NCBI GenBank assembly: GCA_902569115.1
Contig: CACFTI010000008.1
Coordinates: forward strand, 1-64,000
Source of the DNA: an uncultured Verrucomicrobiota bacterium
GTDB taxonomy: Bacteria; Verrucomicrobiota; Verrucomicrobiia; Opitutales; Seribacteraceae
Direction of reading: 5' to 3'
Length of the DNA stretch: 64,000 nucleotides
Shown here: in pieces, positions 1 to 8,429 of the stretch
Position numbering within the stretch: position 1 is the first letter of the stretch
How the letters are laid out: every line of letters starts with the position of its first letter
Position numbers and translations under genes: made by a program
The notes under the pieces: model-generated
Databases searched by the model: none
Told to the model about the DNA's origin: nothing
What the model saw: the letters and a program-made list of their open reading frames with translations, nothing else

Positions 1-1548
1 ACTGGAAAAGCTTACTCCTGCAAATGCATGGTAACCTGCTGTATTTTGTCCCATTGTTCCGTTTGTAAGAAATCCAGCTCCTCCAGCACCTGGATGGTTG
101 GATACTCCTCCTGTCCCTCCATTCCCGGAAGATCCGCCTTGGCCTAGAGAAGTAAAACCAGCTCCTGGACCTTGTGTTTGTGCATCGGTACCATTGGTTC
201 CTGAGACAGCATCTTTTCCGTCCTGCAAATGAGGGTTGATCGTTGTTTCCAAATATCCACCAGCACCACCGCCACCGCCAGCGGCAATGAGTAATGTGGA
301 ATCAATACCATTTACTACAAACGACCCACCACCACCACCACCACCGTTAGAATTTCCAATTCCTGTTTGCCCGGCAATTATTTTGAGCAGTTGCGATTCC
401 TCCAGAATAAATTTTCCAGACATATAAGCACCTTTACCGCCCGCTCCATATGTAGAACTACCTCCACTGGCACCGAACACTTCAATTTTGTATGAGCCAG
501 CAACGGGAACAGCCCATTCCTGAATTCCCTGAGTTTGAATGGTTACATTGTTTTCAAGGTTAGTGCCTGCATAGCTAAGATTGATCTGCGATTGAGACGG
601 ACCTGTACGCCCGGTTGCCCCGGCGTTGGTGAAGGTGTAGGTCGGAAGGGGTAAAAAAGTTATAATGACCTTACCGTGACCATCGTCTGATCTTATTGAA
701 TTCGTTTGGTCGGTGCCTGAGTTGTAGGAGCCTCCTCCACCTCCTCCATGACCCCAGTCAGCACTTGAGTAACCTGTCCATATTCCGCCTCCTCCACCAG
801 AGTAACCACCTCCACCACCGCCGCCCAAGCCAGAGCCTCCGCCCCCACCGACACCTCCGCGTAAGTTTGCAGAATTTCCCTCACCTGTACCACCAATAAA
901 GCCATCAGTAAAAGTGAGACCTGGGTTTCCCGGATTGCCTCCTGCCTGGGTAACTCCAACGGTGCCGCTTGAAAGAAAACCTGCACCACCACCGCCAGGT
1001 CTGTGTGATTTTCCTCCAGTGCCACCATTTCCCAGATCGCCTCCTTCACCCAAAGCAGTGAAGTATTGCCCTGGCCCTGGAATTTGTGAATTGGTACCAC
1101 TTGTTTCAATAACTGCATCTTTTCCATCCTGTAAATGAGCATTTACAGTTGTTTCACTGTAACCTCCTGCTCCTCCCCCTCCGCCTGATGCAATGAGCAG
1201 AGTCGAGTCGACAGCATTAATGACAAAAGAGCCCCCACCGCCTCCTGCACCATTTGAATTACCCAGTCCCATTTGCCCGGGAATTATTTTGAGTAATTGC
1301 GACTCTCCTAAAAAGAAACCACCTGAAATGGAAGCTCCTTTACCGCCAACACCATAAGCCGAATTACCGCCACTTGCACCTAAGACTTCAATTTTGTAAA
1401 AGCCAGCAACGGGCACTACCCATTCCTGAATTCCCTGGGTTTGAATGGTAACATTATTTCCCAGGTTAGTGCCCACATAACTAAGATTTATCTGTGATTG
1501 AGACGGACCAGAGCGCCCGGTTGCTCCTGCATTGGTAAAGGTGTAAGT
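1..1548 (-). repeat. Tandem 906-bp coding duplication in the glycine-rich gene
   Basis: Unit 1 covers 1548-643 and unit 2 begins at 642 and runs off the window with 642 of its 906 bases visible. Both begin with a TYTFTNAGATGR coding block, and matching landmarks (GIQEW, VPVAG, LLKII, HLQDGKDAV, GAGGY) follow in the same order and at the same spacing. Nucleotide similarity is also obvious, for example around 519-556 and 1425-1462. The spacing of exactly 302 codons keeps the frame, which is consistent with in-frame internal duplication. More copies may follow to the left. Confidence 0.8.
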
Positions 1549-1620
1549 TTGGGCGGAGGCAAAACTTGAAAGCATACATGCACATAAACAAATGCTAATT
1601 CTATAAAAGTGTGGTTTCAC
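1..1620 (-). CDS. Secreted glycine-rich repeat protein, C-terminus beyond window
   Basis: An uninterrupted frame of 540 codons runs on the minus strand from a GTG at 1620 to the left edge, so the C-terminus is missing. An in-frame stop lies eight codons upstream of the GTG and no ATG lies between them. The GTG start gives a good signal peptide (K, H and R, then a hydrophobic stretch, then SSFASA before QTYTF); an ATG at 1575 would cut this off. The mature protein consists of tandem 302-residue units that begin TYTFTNAGATGR, each with a short beta-rich head followed by long Gly tracts with GGGGGGSY-like motifs, as in ALK/LTK-type glycine-rich domains. It is probably exported to the surface or outer-membrane space. 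The exact role is unknown and no enzymatic motif is seen. No Shine-Dalgarno sequence is evident. Confidence 0.75.
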   Translation of the reverse strand, partial: MKPHFYRISICLCACMLSSFASAQTYTFTNAGATGRSGPSQSQINLSYVGTNLGNNVTIQTQGIQEWVVPVAGFYKIEVLGASGGNSAYGVGGKGASISGGFFLGESQLLKIIPGQMGLGNSNGAGGGGGSFVINAVDSTLLIASGGGGGAGGYSETTVNAHLQDGKDAVIETSGTNSQIPGPGQYFTALGEGGDLGNGGTGGKSHRPGGGGAGFLSSGTVGVTQAGGNPGNPGLTFTDGFIGGTGEGNSANLRGGVGGGGGSGLGGGGGGGYSGGGGGIWTGYSSADWGHGGGGGGSYNSGTDQTNSIRSDDGHGKVIITFLPLPTYTFTNAGATGRTGPSQSQINLSYAGTNLENNVTIQTQGIQEWAVPVAGSYKIEVFGASGGSSTYGAGGKGAYMSGKFILEESQLLKIIAGQTGIGNSNGGGGGGGSFVVNGIDSTLLIAAGGGGGAGGYLETTINPHLQDGKDAVSGTNGTDAQTQGPGAGFTSLGQGGSSGNGGTGGVSNHPGAGGAGFLTNGTMGQNTAGYHAFAGVSFSS

Positions 1621-1719
1621 CGGTTGGGCAATGTGCGTTTTTGATTAAAAGGGAACTAACTTATTTTAAGTATTAGCAGAATTACGAAGGAAATTACAAA
1701 ATAATAATAAATTTATCGA

Positions 1720-2925
1720 CTACAGCTTAAGGCAGAATAAATCACCCCGTGCATTTCTGGCATAAAATAGACCATTTGCCAGCACAGGCATCGTCCAGGT
1801 TTTTCCACCAATGATTTGTTCGCGGTTGAGGACTTCAAACTTCTTTGGGTTTACTCGGGCGATCACTCCTTCTCCCCGCTGACCAAGTATGATCATACGA
1901 TCACCCGCTACGATGAGTGATCCAACCTGCAATCCCCGGTCCGACACACGCCATTGTTCCTTTCCGTTGGAGAACTGAATACAGGCAAAGTCTTTGGGGC
2001 CAGCCATGTGCACATTGCCATCGAATCCGTATAGATAATCATCCACGAGAATCGCATGGTTCATGTGAGTGGATAAATTCTGATTTTCATAGATTTTATT
2101 GAGCGATTGCCCATTCCACTGGAATAGGGCACAGCCCCGCCGATAGCCGGTGGAGATGAAAATTTTGTTTCCTTTAATAATTGGGGTTGATGCATTGGTA
2201 CGGTAACTTGTTTCCCATTTTTCAAAGGCGAGTGTCTTGCCGTCTCGGGCATTAAGGATGACCAAACCATCGGTTTTGATGACAGCAATATGGGTATCTT
2301 TGCCACTTTTAAAAGAAATGGGCGAGCCATAGGCTGGACGGTAATCCTGGCTTTTCCAGATGATTTCCCCCGAATTTTTATCGAGTGCATAAGTGGCTCC
2401 TGCTTCGATAAGCAAAAGATTTCCCATAACATAGGGTGAGCCGGCAAAGCCCCAGTCGGGAACTTTTCGCATACCTGAAACCGCCATCATATCCTTGGAC
2501 CATATTTTTTTCCCTGAGCTGGTTTGATAGGCATGGAGGATACCATGTTTGCTGATCGTAAAGACTATTTTTGCATCCACCGTGGGGGTGGCACAGGGGC
2601 CACCCTCATGTAAATAATCGACCAAAGGTGCTTCGTACGAATCAGTCCAGATTGGCTTTCCGGTCTTCGCATTCAGGCAATAAACGGTTTCCTTGCCTCT
2701 GCGTTTTTGTCCATCATGTCCCATGGTGAATATGCGACCATCGGCCACCACCATGGAGGAGAAACCAATCCCCACTTTGGTTTTCCACAGCAAATTATCG
2801 AGGTCATTTCCCCAGTCCGTCTCGGTGGAGACTCCGTTCTGCGTGAGACCCAACCAATTGGGCCAGTCGGCTGAAAAAAGAGGGTGGGAAAAAACAAAAG
2901 GTAGTAAGAGTAGGAATGGTTTCAT
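1720..2925 (-). CDS. Secreted PQQ-like beta-propeller protein
   Basis: 401 residues. The first ~19 residues (MKPFLLLLPFVFSHPLFSA) form a signal peptide, followed by DWPNWLG, the typical opening of the secreted PQQ-like propellers common in Planctomycetes and Verrucomicrobia. Repeated blades carry motifs such as GRIFTMG, LNAKTGKPIW, TSSGKKIWSK, LDKNSGEIIWKS and NGKEQWRV. The fold is probably an eight-bladed WD-like propeller. No catalytic calcium/PQQ aspartate pair is recognisable, so it is more likely a BamB-like binding or scaffold protein than an alcohol dehydrogenase. It lies 6 bp downstream of the DUF4432 gene and is probably cotranscribed with it and with the aroE-like gene. A paralogue occurs at 51566-52798. 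Fold confident, function not. Confidence 0.8.
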   Translation of the reverse strand: MKPFLLLLPFVFSHPLFSADWPNWLGLTQNGVSTETDWGNDLDNLLWKTKVGIGFSSMVVADGRIFTMGHDGQKRRGKETVYCLNAKTGKPIWTDSYEAPLVDYLHEGGPCATPTVDAKIVFTISKHGILHAYQTSSGKKIWSKDMMAVSGMRKVPDWGFAGSPYVMGNLLLIEAGATYALDKNSGEIIWKSQDYRPAYGSPISFKSGKDTHIAVIKTDGLVILNARDGKTLAFEKWETSYRTNASTPIIKGNKIFISTGYRRGCALFQWNGQSLNKIYENQNLSTHMNHAILVDDYLYGFDGNVHMAGPKDFACIQFSNGKEQWRVSDRGLQVGSLIVAGDRMIILGQRGEGVIARVNPKKFEVLNREQIIGGKTWTMPVLANGLFYARNARGDLFCLKL

Positions 2926-2931
2926 AAAAAA

Positions 2932-4176
2932 TTATTCGGTGGCGGGTGGTTCCTGGATGACTTGGAGAGGACTGATGCTTTGACGATCAGTGGCTTCGTT
3001 GATCAGTTCGCCCACACGATCGTTTCCAATATGTATCCCGAAATCAAGGGTGAAGGATCGACTTTCTCCGGCTGCCAATTTAGGCACACGACCATATTTC
3101 CGCTCGATCCTGCGATTAAATGGATATCCGGTGGCAGGCTCAATGCCCGTAACATATCCGTCCTCTTCAGAAGCGGTGTTTTTCCAGATGGTGAGGTAGG
3201 GGAGTTCCGAAACATTCCAACGAACAGAAGTTCCCAGGTCTGCATTCTGATTTACCAAAAGGGCCATGGCGGAAGAATTTCCGTCGCCCAATGGTTCAAG
3301 CAAATAGACCTGTTCGATATAGTTATTGGTGGGGCCGAGGTAAGTATTCCATGAATCGAGGGAGCGGGCGGCATTATCATTCATGGGGGTAATGGAGGAG
3401 GCGGGAGCGTAGACCATGGCCCCTTTCTCCAGAATAGAGGATCCATAATTGCCATGGTAGATTAACTGGAATTCCTGAGGGGATGATCCTTCGTTGGTAA
3501 TCAGATCAGATATGCGAAAGGTATCAGAACCGGGAATCGTGGAAACTTCGGTGACCAGTTTGAGCTTGGGCCCGTAAAAGAAGCTCTCGTAAACGGTTCC
3601 ACGAATACGGATTCGATGGGGAGGTTCACGGTCTACCAAAACTTCGTAAGTGGAAGCGGGGATATTCTGGATTTTTCCATGCAGGGTGAGGTCGAGGGTG
3701 GCGGGATCTCCCGTGTTGTTCAGGAATTGATCGGTGCCCGGATGGCCGGCAAATTCCAGGCCACAGCGAACCATCCACTCGTTGAAACCTTCCAGCCAAC
3801 CAAGTCCACCCCGGCTTTCGAGGTCAATATGGGAGGGGTGCACCACTTCCTTGACCGGGGAATCCCAGCCCAACCGAATGCCGTCCATGGTAACATCGAG
3901 AATACCCATCCCCCGGGTGGGAATGATTCGAATTTTGAGGCGTCCATTATCCAGGGTGAGAAGTTCAACCCCTTCCTGTTTTCCCCCGCTAAGGGTTTTC
4001 CGGGTGACATTCCATGCGGAACTGAATTGTTTGCCTGCATGACTCGACGAACTGGTCAGGATGCTTTCAGATGGATTTCCGATAGAGACGGTTCCCCGGG
4101 AGGAAACCTCGATATTTTCATCCATGGAACAGGATAAACAAAAAAAGATGAGTGAGGAGAGAGCAGGAATTTTCAT
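2932..4176 (-). CDS. DUF4432 / aldose-1-epimerase-like exported protein
   Basis: 414 residues from ATG 4176; a GTG at 4188 would add four residues that merely repeat MKIP. The N-terminus is a hydrophobic signal ending in FFCLSC, possibly a lipoprotein signal but not a perfect lipobox. The body carries galactose-mutarotase-superfamily features of DUF4432: RIIPTRGMGILDV, GLGWLEGFNEWMVRCGL, LTLHGKIQNIPAS, and a late YVTGIEPATGYPFNRR block. Members of this superfamily bind sugars and may interconvert anomers or epimers, but DUF4432 substrates are generally unknown. The gene sits between the aroE-like gene (17 bp gap) and the PQQ propeller (6 bp), and opposite a sugar importer operon, which supports a role in carbohydrate handling, probably outside the cytoplasm. 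Confidence 0.7.
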   Translation of the reverse strand: MKIPALSSLIFFCLSCSMDENIEVSSRGTVSIGNPSESILTSSSSHAGKQFSSAWNVTRKTLSGGKQEGVELLTLDNGRLKIRIIPTRGMGILDVTMDGIRLGWDSPVKEVVHPSHIDLESRGGLGWLEGFNEWMVRCGLEFAGHPGTDQFLNNTGDPATLDLTLHGKIQNIPASTYEVLVDREPPHRIRIRGTVYESFFYGPKLKLVTEVSTIPGSDTFRISDLITNEGSSPQEFQLIYHGNYGSSILEKGAMVYAPASSITPMNDNAARSLDSWNTYLGPTNNYIEQVYLLEPLGDGNSSAMALLVNQNADLGTSVRWNVSELPYLTIWKNTASEEDGYVTGIEPATGYPFNRRIERKYGRVPKLAAGESRSFTLDFGIHIGNDRVGELINEATDRQSISPLQVIQEPPATE

Positions 4177-4193
4177 TGGAATTTTCACGCAGA

Positions 4194-5045
4194 TTATCCA
4201 AACACTTCTTCAAGAGCAGAACGCATGACAGATGGATCGGGATCAATGCCTGTCCAGTGCTTAATCCCGATGACTCCCTGATTGACCAGCATGCCCAGCC
4301 CGTCAATCACTTTGCAGCCTTTTTCTCTGGCATCCCGCACCAGATTCGTGGCGGGTGGATTGGGGATGACATCGGCCACCACCATTTCGGAAGTCAGGGT
4401 GTTGAGATCGAAATCGAGCCGGGCATCAACATCCGGAAACAGACCGATAGAAGTGGCATTGATCACGACATCGGTCTCTTCAGGGATGGAGTACGTACCC
4501 TCCCATGGAGCAAAGTCGGCGTAGCAGGGGAGTTTGTCCTGCAGAAGTTTAGTTAATTCCTCACCCCTCTCGATCGAACGGTTGACGATGGTAATGTGAC
4601 TGGCTCCGGCCAAAGCCACTTCCACGCTGATTGCCCGGGCAGCACCACCGGCACCAAAGATCACCACTTTTTTTCTATTGGGATCCGTAAGTTCACGCAG
4701 GGAAGAGACAAAGCCTTTTCCGTCGGTATTTTCTCCGATCCATTGCCCATCGCGGCGAACCACGCAGTTGACTGCTCCCATGAGTGCGGCGGATTGGCCG
4801 AGGCCATCCAGATACTCGATCACCTTGACTTTGTGGGGGATGGTACAATTGAAGCCCTGGAAGCCCATGACTTTGGCTCCCCGGACAGCGGCTTCCAAAT
4901 CGTTGGGGCCAACTTCAATGGTGAGGTAGCGCCAGTCTAAGTTATGATGGCGGTAAGCGGCCTCGATCATGACCTGAGTGGGGTTTTCAGCGATGGGCTG
5001 TCCAAAGGCAGCGGTAAGTTCTTGCTTGAAGTTTAATTCTTTCAT
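4194..5045 (-). CDS. aroE: Shikimate dehydrogenase family protein (AroE-like)
   Basis: 283 residues from ATG 5045, preceded by a GGAA at useful spacing; an upstream TTG at 5072 is less likely. AroE reduces 3-dehydroshikimate with NADPH in chorismate synthesis. The substrate lysine (NCTIPHK, K72), Asn93 (GAVN) and Asp108 (GENTDGKG) are present, as are the nucleotide-binding GAGGAARA loop and the INATSIGL motif. However, the N-terminal Ser-x-Ser that holds the shikimate carboxylate in canonical AroE reads ENPT here (N21, T23). With its neighbours (epimerase-like protein, divergent sugar importer) this raises the possibility of an AroE-like paralogue acting on quinate or another polyol acid. Family certain, exact substrate uncertain. 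Confidence 0.75.
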   Translation of the reverse strand: MKELNFKQELTAAFGQPIAENPTQVMIEAAYRHHNLDWRYLTIEVGPNDLEAAVRGAKVMGFQGFNCTIPHKVKVIEYLDGLGQSAALMGAVNCVVRRDGQWIGENTDGKGFVSSLRELTDPNRKKVVIFGAGGAARAISVEVALAGASHITIVNRSIERGEELTKLLQDKLPCYADFAPWEGTYSIPEETDVVINATSIGLFPDVDARLDFDLNTLTSEMVVADVIPNPPATNLVRDAREKGCKVIDGLGMLVNQGVIGIKHWTGIDPDPSVMRSALEEVFG

Positions 5046-5104
5046 GTTTTCCAATAATGGGTAATGTTCCAAATCTAGAAATCAATTATAATCCTATATA
5101 AGTA

Positions 5105-6094
5105 ATGAAGCGACGTCTCTATCTTTTTATCAATGTACCCCTTATTATTTCTAGTCTGCTTATTACCAGTTGTGGAGGAGGCGAAAATGTTTCCACTTCG
5201 AATGATCAGGAATCCAAGAGTAATGGGACGATTGGTGTGTCGGTTTTGACCCTGGGTAATCCCTTTTTCTCGGTAATTGCTGAAAATATTAAGAACGAAG
5301 CGGCCAAGCATGGCTATGATGTGATCATCGTGGACGGCGACCGCAATGTGCAGAAGCAGGCCAATCAAATTGATGATTTTCTGACCAAAGGAGTCGCGGC
5401 CATCGTACTCAATCCATGTGACCGGATTTCCACGGGTGCCGCCATAAAAAAAGCCAATGAAGCGGGTGTGCCCGTTTTTACCTGTGATTTAAAGTGTGTA
5501 GCCGAGGGGGCGGAAGTGGTCAGCCATGTGGGGTCTGACAACCTGCAGGGAGGAAAGTTGGCCGGCGAGGCGATGATCGAAGCTTTGGGAGAAAATGGCG
5601 GAAAAGTCCTGGTGGTTCATTTTCCACAGGCCAATTCCTGCCAGTTGCGGGTGCAGGGGTTTAAGGAAGTGATAAACGCGCACAACCAGGGCAAGGAAAC
5701 CGGTAAAATTGTGGTAGTTGCGGAATTGGATGGTGGAGGCGTTCGCGATGAGGGGTACAAGGTTACCGAAGATACTTTGCAGGCACACCCAGACTTGGCC
5801 GGTATTTTTGCGATCAATGATCCGTCAGCTCTGGGGGCTAGAGCTGCCCTGGAAAAGGCGGGGAAACAGGAACAAGTGAAGATTGTTGCTTTTGACGGGC
5901 AACCGGAAGGAAAGCAGGCAATTAAAGAGGGTAAGATTTATGCCGATCCGGTCCAGTTTCCTGATAAAATAGGAACCAGGACAGTCGAGCTCATTTTATC
6001 TTATTTTAACGGAGAGGAAGTGCCCGCTGAGGTATTAATTCCCACCGAATTGTACAGACAGGAAGACGGTTTGCTGGATGCATCCCTTCAATAG
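5105..6094 (+). CDS. Sugar ABC transporter substrate-binding lipoprotein (RbsB-like)
   Basis: 329 residues. The N-terminus ends in a lipobox-like LITSC with Cys23 as the likely lipidated residue. The rest is a type-1 periplasmic binding protein of the ribose/galactose/xylose class: GVSVLTLGNPFFSVIAENI, IIVDGDRNVQKQ, a hinge-region VVSHVGSDNLQGG, IFAINDPSALGARAALE and IVAFDGQPEGKQAI. It captures a sugar or polyol outside the inner membrane for the permease encoded downstream. First gene of a four-gene operon with the IclR regulator, ATPase and permease. It diverges from the aroE-like gene with about 60 bp between start codons. Substrate cannot be read from sequence. Confidence 0.88.
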   Translation: MKRRLYLFINVPLIISSLLITSCGGGENVSTSNDQESKSNGTIGVSVLTLGNPFFSVIAENIKNEAAKHGYDVIIVDGDRNVQKQANQIDDFLTKGVAAIVLNPCDRISTGAAIKKANEAGVPVFTCDLKCVAEGAEVVSHVGSDNLQGGKLAGEAMIEALGENGGKVLVVHFPQANSCQLRVQGFKEVINAHNQGKETGKIVVVAELDGGGVRDEGYKVTEDTLQAHPDLAGIFAINDPSALGARAALEKAGKQEQVKIVAFDGQPEGKQAIKEGKIYADPVQFPDKIGTRTVELILSYFNGEEVPAEVLIPTELYRQEDGLLDASLQ

Positions 6095-6108
6095 CACCCG
6101 TTTATTTC

Positions 6109-6891
6109 ATGACAACACAAGCAATCACCGTCAGTGAAAATGCGTCTTCCCGCAGTACGGAAAGGACTTTGGCGATTTTGGAATACCTTGGTCGTTTCCG
6201 AAAAGGGCAATCTGCCAGTGAAATCGCACGGGCTTTATCTCTTCCTGTTAATACCGTGGGCCGAATAACCGAAACGATGAATAAACGGGGCTGGCTTTAT
6301 CGGAGGGAGGATGATCGAAGATTTGTCCTGACAAACCGGGTGGCAGATCTGACCCGACCACAGGTGAATGACAAAAGTCTCACTCTGTGTGCATGGGATG
6401 CTCTTAGAAGTTTGAGGGACAAGACCGGTGAGACGACCCAGTTGGCGGTGATGTCTGAGGGGAAATGTCTAATCCTTGAGCAATGTGTGTCCGACCAACC
6501 GATCAAGGTGTCCGGCAAAGTGGGCATGCGAGTGCCCTGCTATTCCTGTGCTCCCGGGAAATCGATCTTGGCGAAATTACCGGAGGAAGAATTGGATGAC
6601 TATTTAAAGGAAGTAACTCTCAAGAAATTTACTCCCAGAACGCTTGCCACGATGCTATCGCTCAAAAAGGATCTCAAGAGGACACTGGAGTCTGGCTATG
6701 GTGTCGATTTGGCGGAAGGTCTGGAGGGCATTCATTGTGTATCTGCGGTGATTTTGGACGATTATGAATACCCGGTGGGTGCAATCACTACGATTGGACC
6801 GGCTTTTCGGATGCCCGAGCAGAGGTTTGAGGAAATTGGTAAAATCTGCGTGGAGTCGGCTCTGGAGATAAGAAAAAAGGTGTTGGAGTAA
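6109..6891 (+). CDS. IclR-family transcriptional regulator
   Basis: 260 residues: an N-terminal winged helix-turn-helix (about residues 15-80, with GQSASEIARALSLPVNTVGR as the recognition segment) and a C-terminal IclR effector domain (about 90-255) with the typical CYSCAPGKSILAKLP and GYGVDLAEGLEGIHCVSAVI blocks. It begins 14 bp after the binding-protein gene and ends 20 bp before the ATPase gene, so it is embedded in the importer operon it most likely controls. IclR proteins usually respond to a small carbon-source metabolite and can act as repressors or activators. The ligand here is unknown. Confidence 0.9.
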   Translation: MTTQAITVSENASSRSTERTLAILEYLGRFRKGQSASEIARALSLPVNTVGRITETMNKRGWLYRREDDRRFVLTNRVADLTRPQVNDKSLTLCAWDALRSLRDKTGETTQLAVMSEGKCLILEQCVSDQPIKVSGKVGMRVPCYSCAPGKSILAKLPEEELDDYLKEVTLKKFTPRTLATMLSLKKDLKRTLESGYGVDLAEGLEGIHCVSAVILDDYEYPVGAITTIGPAFRMPEQRFEEIGKICVESALEIRKKVLE

Positions 6892-6911
6892 AAGTCTCTT
6901 GTAAGGAACGA

Positions 6912-8429
6912 ATGGAGCCTTTTCTTACTCTTCGGTCAATCGAGAAGCGCTTCCCTGGAGTGCATGCCCTGAAGTCGGTGGACTTTGACCTTTCGCAGGG
7001 AGAGTGTGTAGCCTTGCTCGGAGAGAATGGTGCCGGAAAAAGTACCTTGATCAAGATTTTGGGAGGGGCTCAATCCCCGGATAGAGGTCGTGTTAAATTG
7101 GATGGGGAAGAGGTCGTTTTTAATCATCCCACTGATTCACTGGATGCGGGAATTGCGATCATTTATCAGGAATTTAATTTGGTGCCGGGCTTGAGTGCAG
7201 GCCAAAATATGTTTCTCGGAATAGAGCCGAATGATTACGGATGGATAAGGCGTGGAGATGAAATAGCAAAAGCCCGTGAAATTCTAAATCGAATAGGTTC
7301 CACGATTGATCCGAATACTCGCTGCGATGAACTGACCGTGGCTGAGAAACAGATGGTGGAGATTGCAAAAGCACTGGTCCGAAAGGCCCGCATATTAATC
7401 ATGGATGAGCCAAGTGCAGCCTTGACCAACAAGGAGGTGGAAAGGCTCTACGAATTAGTGGATGATTTGAAAGCTGAGGGGCTTGGTATCGTGTATGTCA
7501 GTCATCGTTTGGAGGAGGTGGAGAGATTGGCCGACCGAGCGGTGGTGCTAAGGGATGGAGCCCGGGTAGGGGAGTTGCAAGGGGATGAAATGAAACGCAA
7601 TAGAATTATCGAGTTGATGGTTGGTCGTGCGATGGATTCAGAATTCCCCACGGAGGATAGAAAAGTTGGAGACATAAGGCTTCGTGCTCGCAATCTTAAT
7701 AAAGGAAATAAGGTGAAAGGTATTTCATTGGAAGTGAGAGCAGGGGAAATTCTCGCACTTACTGGATTGGTGGGGGCAGGAAGGACGGAGACGGTACGTC
7801 TGTTATTTGGTGCTGATGTCCGCGACGGGGGGATTGTCGAATTAGACGGGAAAGAACTGGATATTCAAAATCCCCGAGATGCAATTAAAGCGGGAATTTG
7901 TCTACTCACGGAGGATCGGAAAGAGCAGGGGCTGGTCCTTGGCCTCTCGGTCAAAGAGAATTTTGGCCTTCCTAATCTGAGGGCATTTTCAACAAATGGA
8001 CTGATCGATCGAAACGGGGAATTGAATCGCTTTGATCATTATGTGAAAAGTATCTCAATTAAGATTTCGGACCCGGATCAGTTGGCAGAAAAATTATCCG
8101 GAGGGAATCAGCAAAAAGTGGTTTTGGCCAAATGGCTGGAGAAAAATGCGGAAATCCTGATCTTCGATGAACCCACCCGCGGGATCGATGTGGGGGCGAA
8201 ATTTGAAATTTATCAGTGGATGAATCGTTTAGCCAAGCAAGGGAAGGGCATAATTATGATCAGTTCGGAACTCCCTGAGGTGCTGGGCATGAGTGACCGG
8301 ATCATGGTGCTGAAGGAAGGAGAATTTATGGGTGAAGTAACCAATGGGTCAGATGTTACCCAGGAGAAACTGATGGCGATGGCGATTGGGATTGTTGATG
8401 ACAAGGAAAGCGAAAATGAAAATTCTTAA
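6912..8429 (+). CDS. Sugar ABC transporter ATP-binding protein, double ATPase (RbsA/MglA-like)
   Basis: 505 residues with two tandem ABC domains, as in RbsA, MglA and XylG. Domain 1 has Walker A GENGAGKST near residue 37, signature LTVAEKQMVEIAKALV and Walker B ILIMDEPSAAL. Domain 2 has a degenerate Walker A region (GLVGAGRTE), signature LSGGNQQKVVLAKWL and Walker B ILIFDEPTRGIDVG, the usual asymmetry in this family. It energises sugar import with the permease that follows. Its end overlaps the permease start by 14 bp, suggesting translational coupling. Confidence 0.93.
   Translation: MEPFLTLRSIEKRFPGVHALKSVDFDLSQGECVALLGENGAGKSTLIKILGGAQSPDRGRVKLDGEEVVFNHPTDSLDAGIAIIYQEFNLVPGLSAGQNMFLGIEPNDYGWIRRGDEIAKAREILNRIGSTIDPNTRCDELTVAEKQMVEIAKALVRKARILIMDEPSAALTNKEVERLYELVDDLKAEGLGIVYVSHRLEEVERLADRAVVLRDGARVGELQGDEMKRNRIIELMVGRAMDSEFPTEDRKVGDIRLRARNLNKGNKVKGISLEVRAGEILALTGLVGAGRTETVRLLFGADVRDGGIVELDGKELDIQNPRDAIKAGICLLTEDRKEQGLVLGLSVKENFGLPNLRAFSTNGLIDRNGELNRFDHYVKSISIKISDPDQLAEKLSGGNQQKVVLAKWLEKNAEILIFDEPTRGIDVGAKFEIYQWMNRLAKQGKGIIMISSELPEVLGMSDRIMVLKEGEFMGEVTNGSDVTQEKLMAMAIGIVDDKESENENS

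Noticed and set aside
236..1138. Proline-rich open frames on the plus strand
   Set aside because: They are the complement of the GGN-rich coding on the minus strand; CCN-rich runs read as proline. No start signal or domain.
693..1142. 149-residue open frame on the minus strand inside the glycine-rich gene
   Set aside because: It is in another frame of the glycine-rich gene, whose open frame runs 1620 to 1 with a signal peptide and repeat structure.
5087..5092. Perfect TATAAT just before the binding-protein gene
   Set aside because: No matching -35 at 16-18 bp, and the implied start would be about six bases from the ATG. AT-rich chance match is likely.
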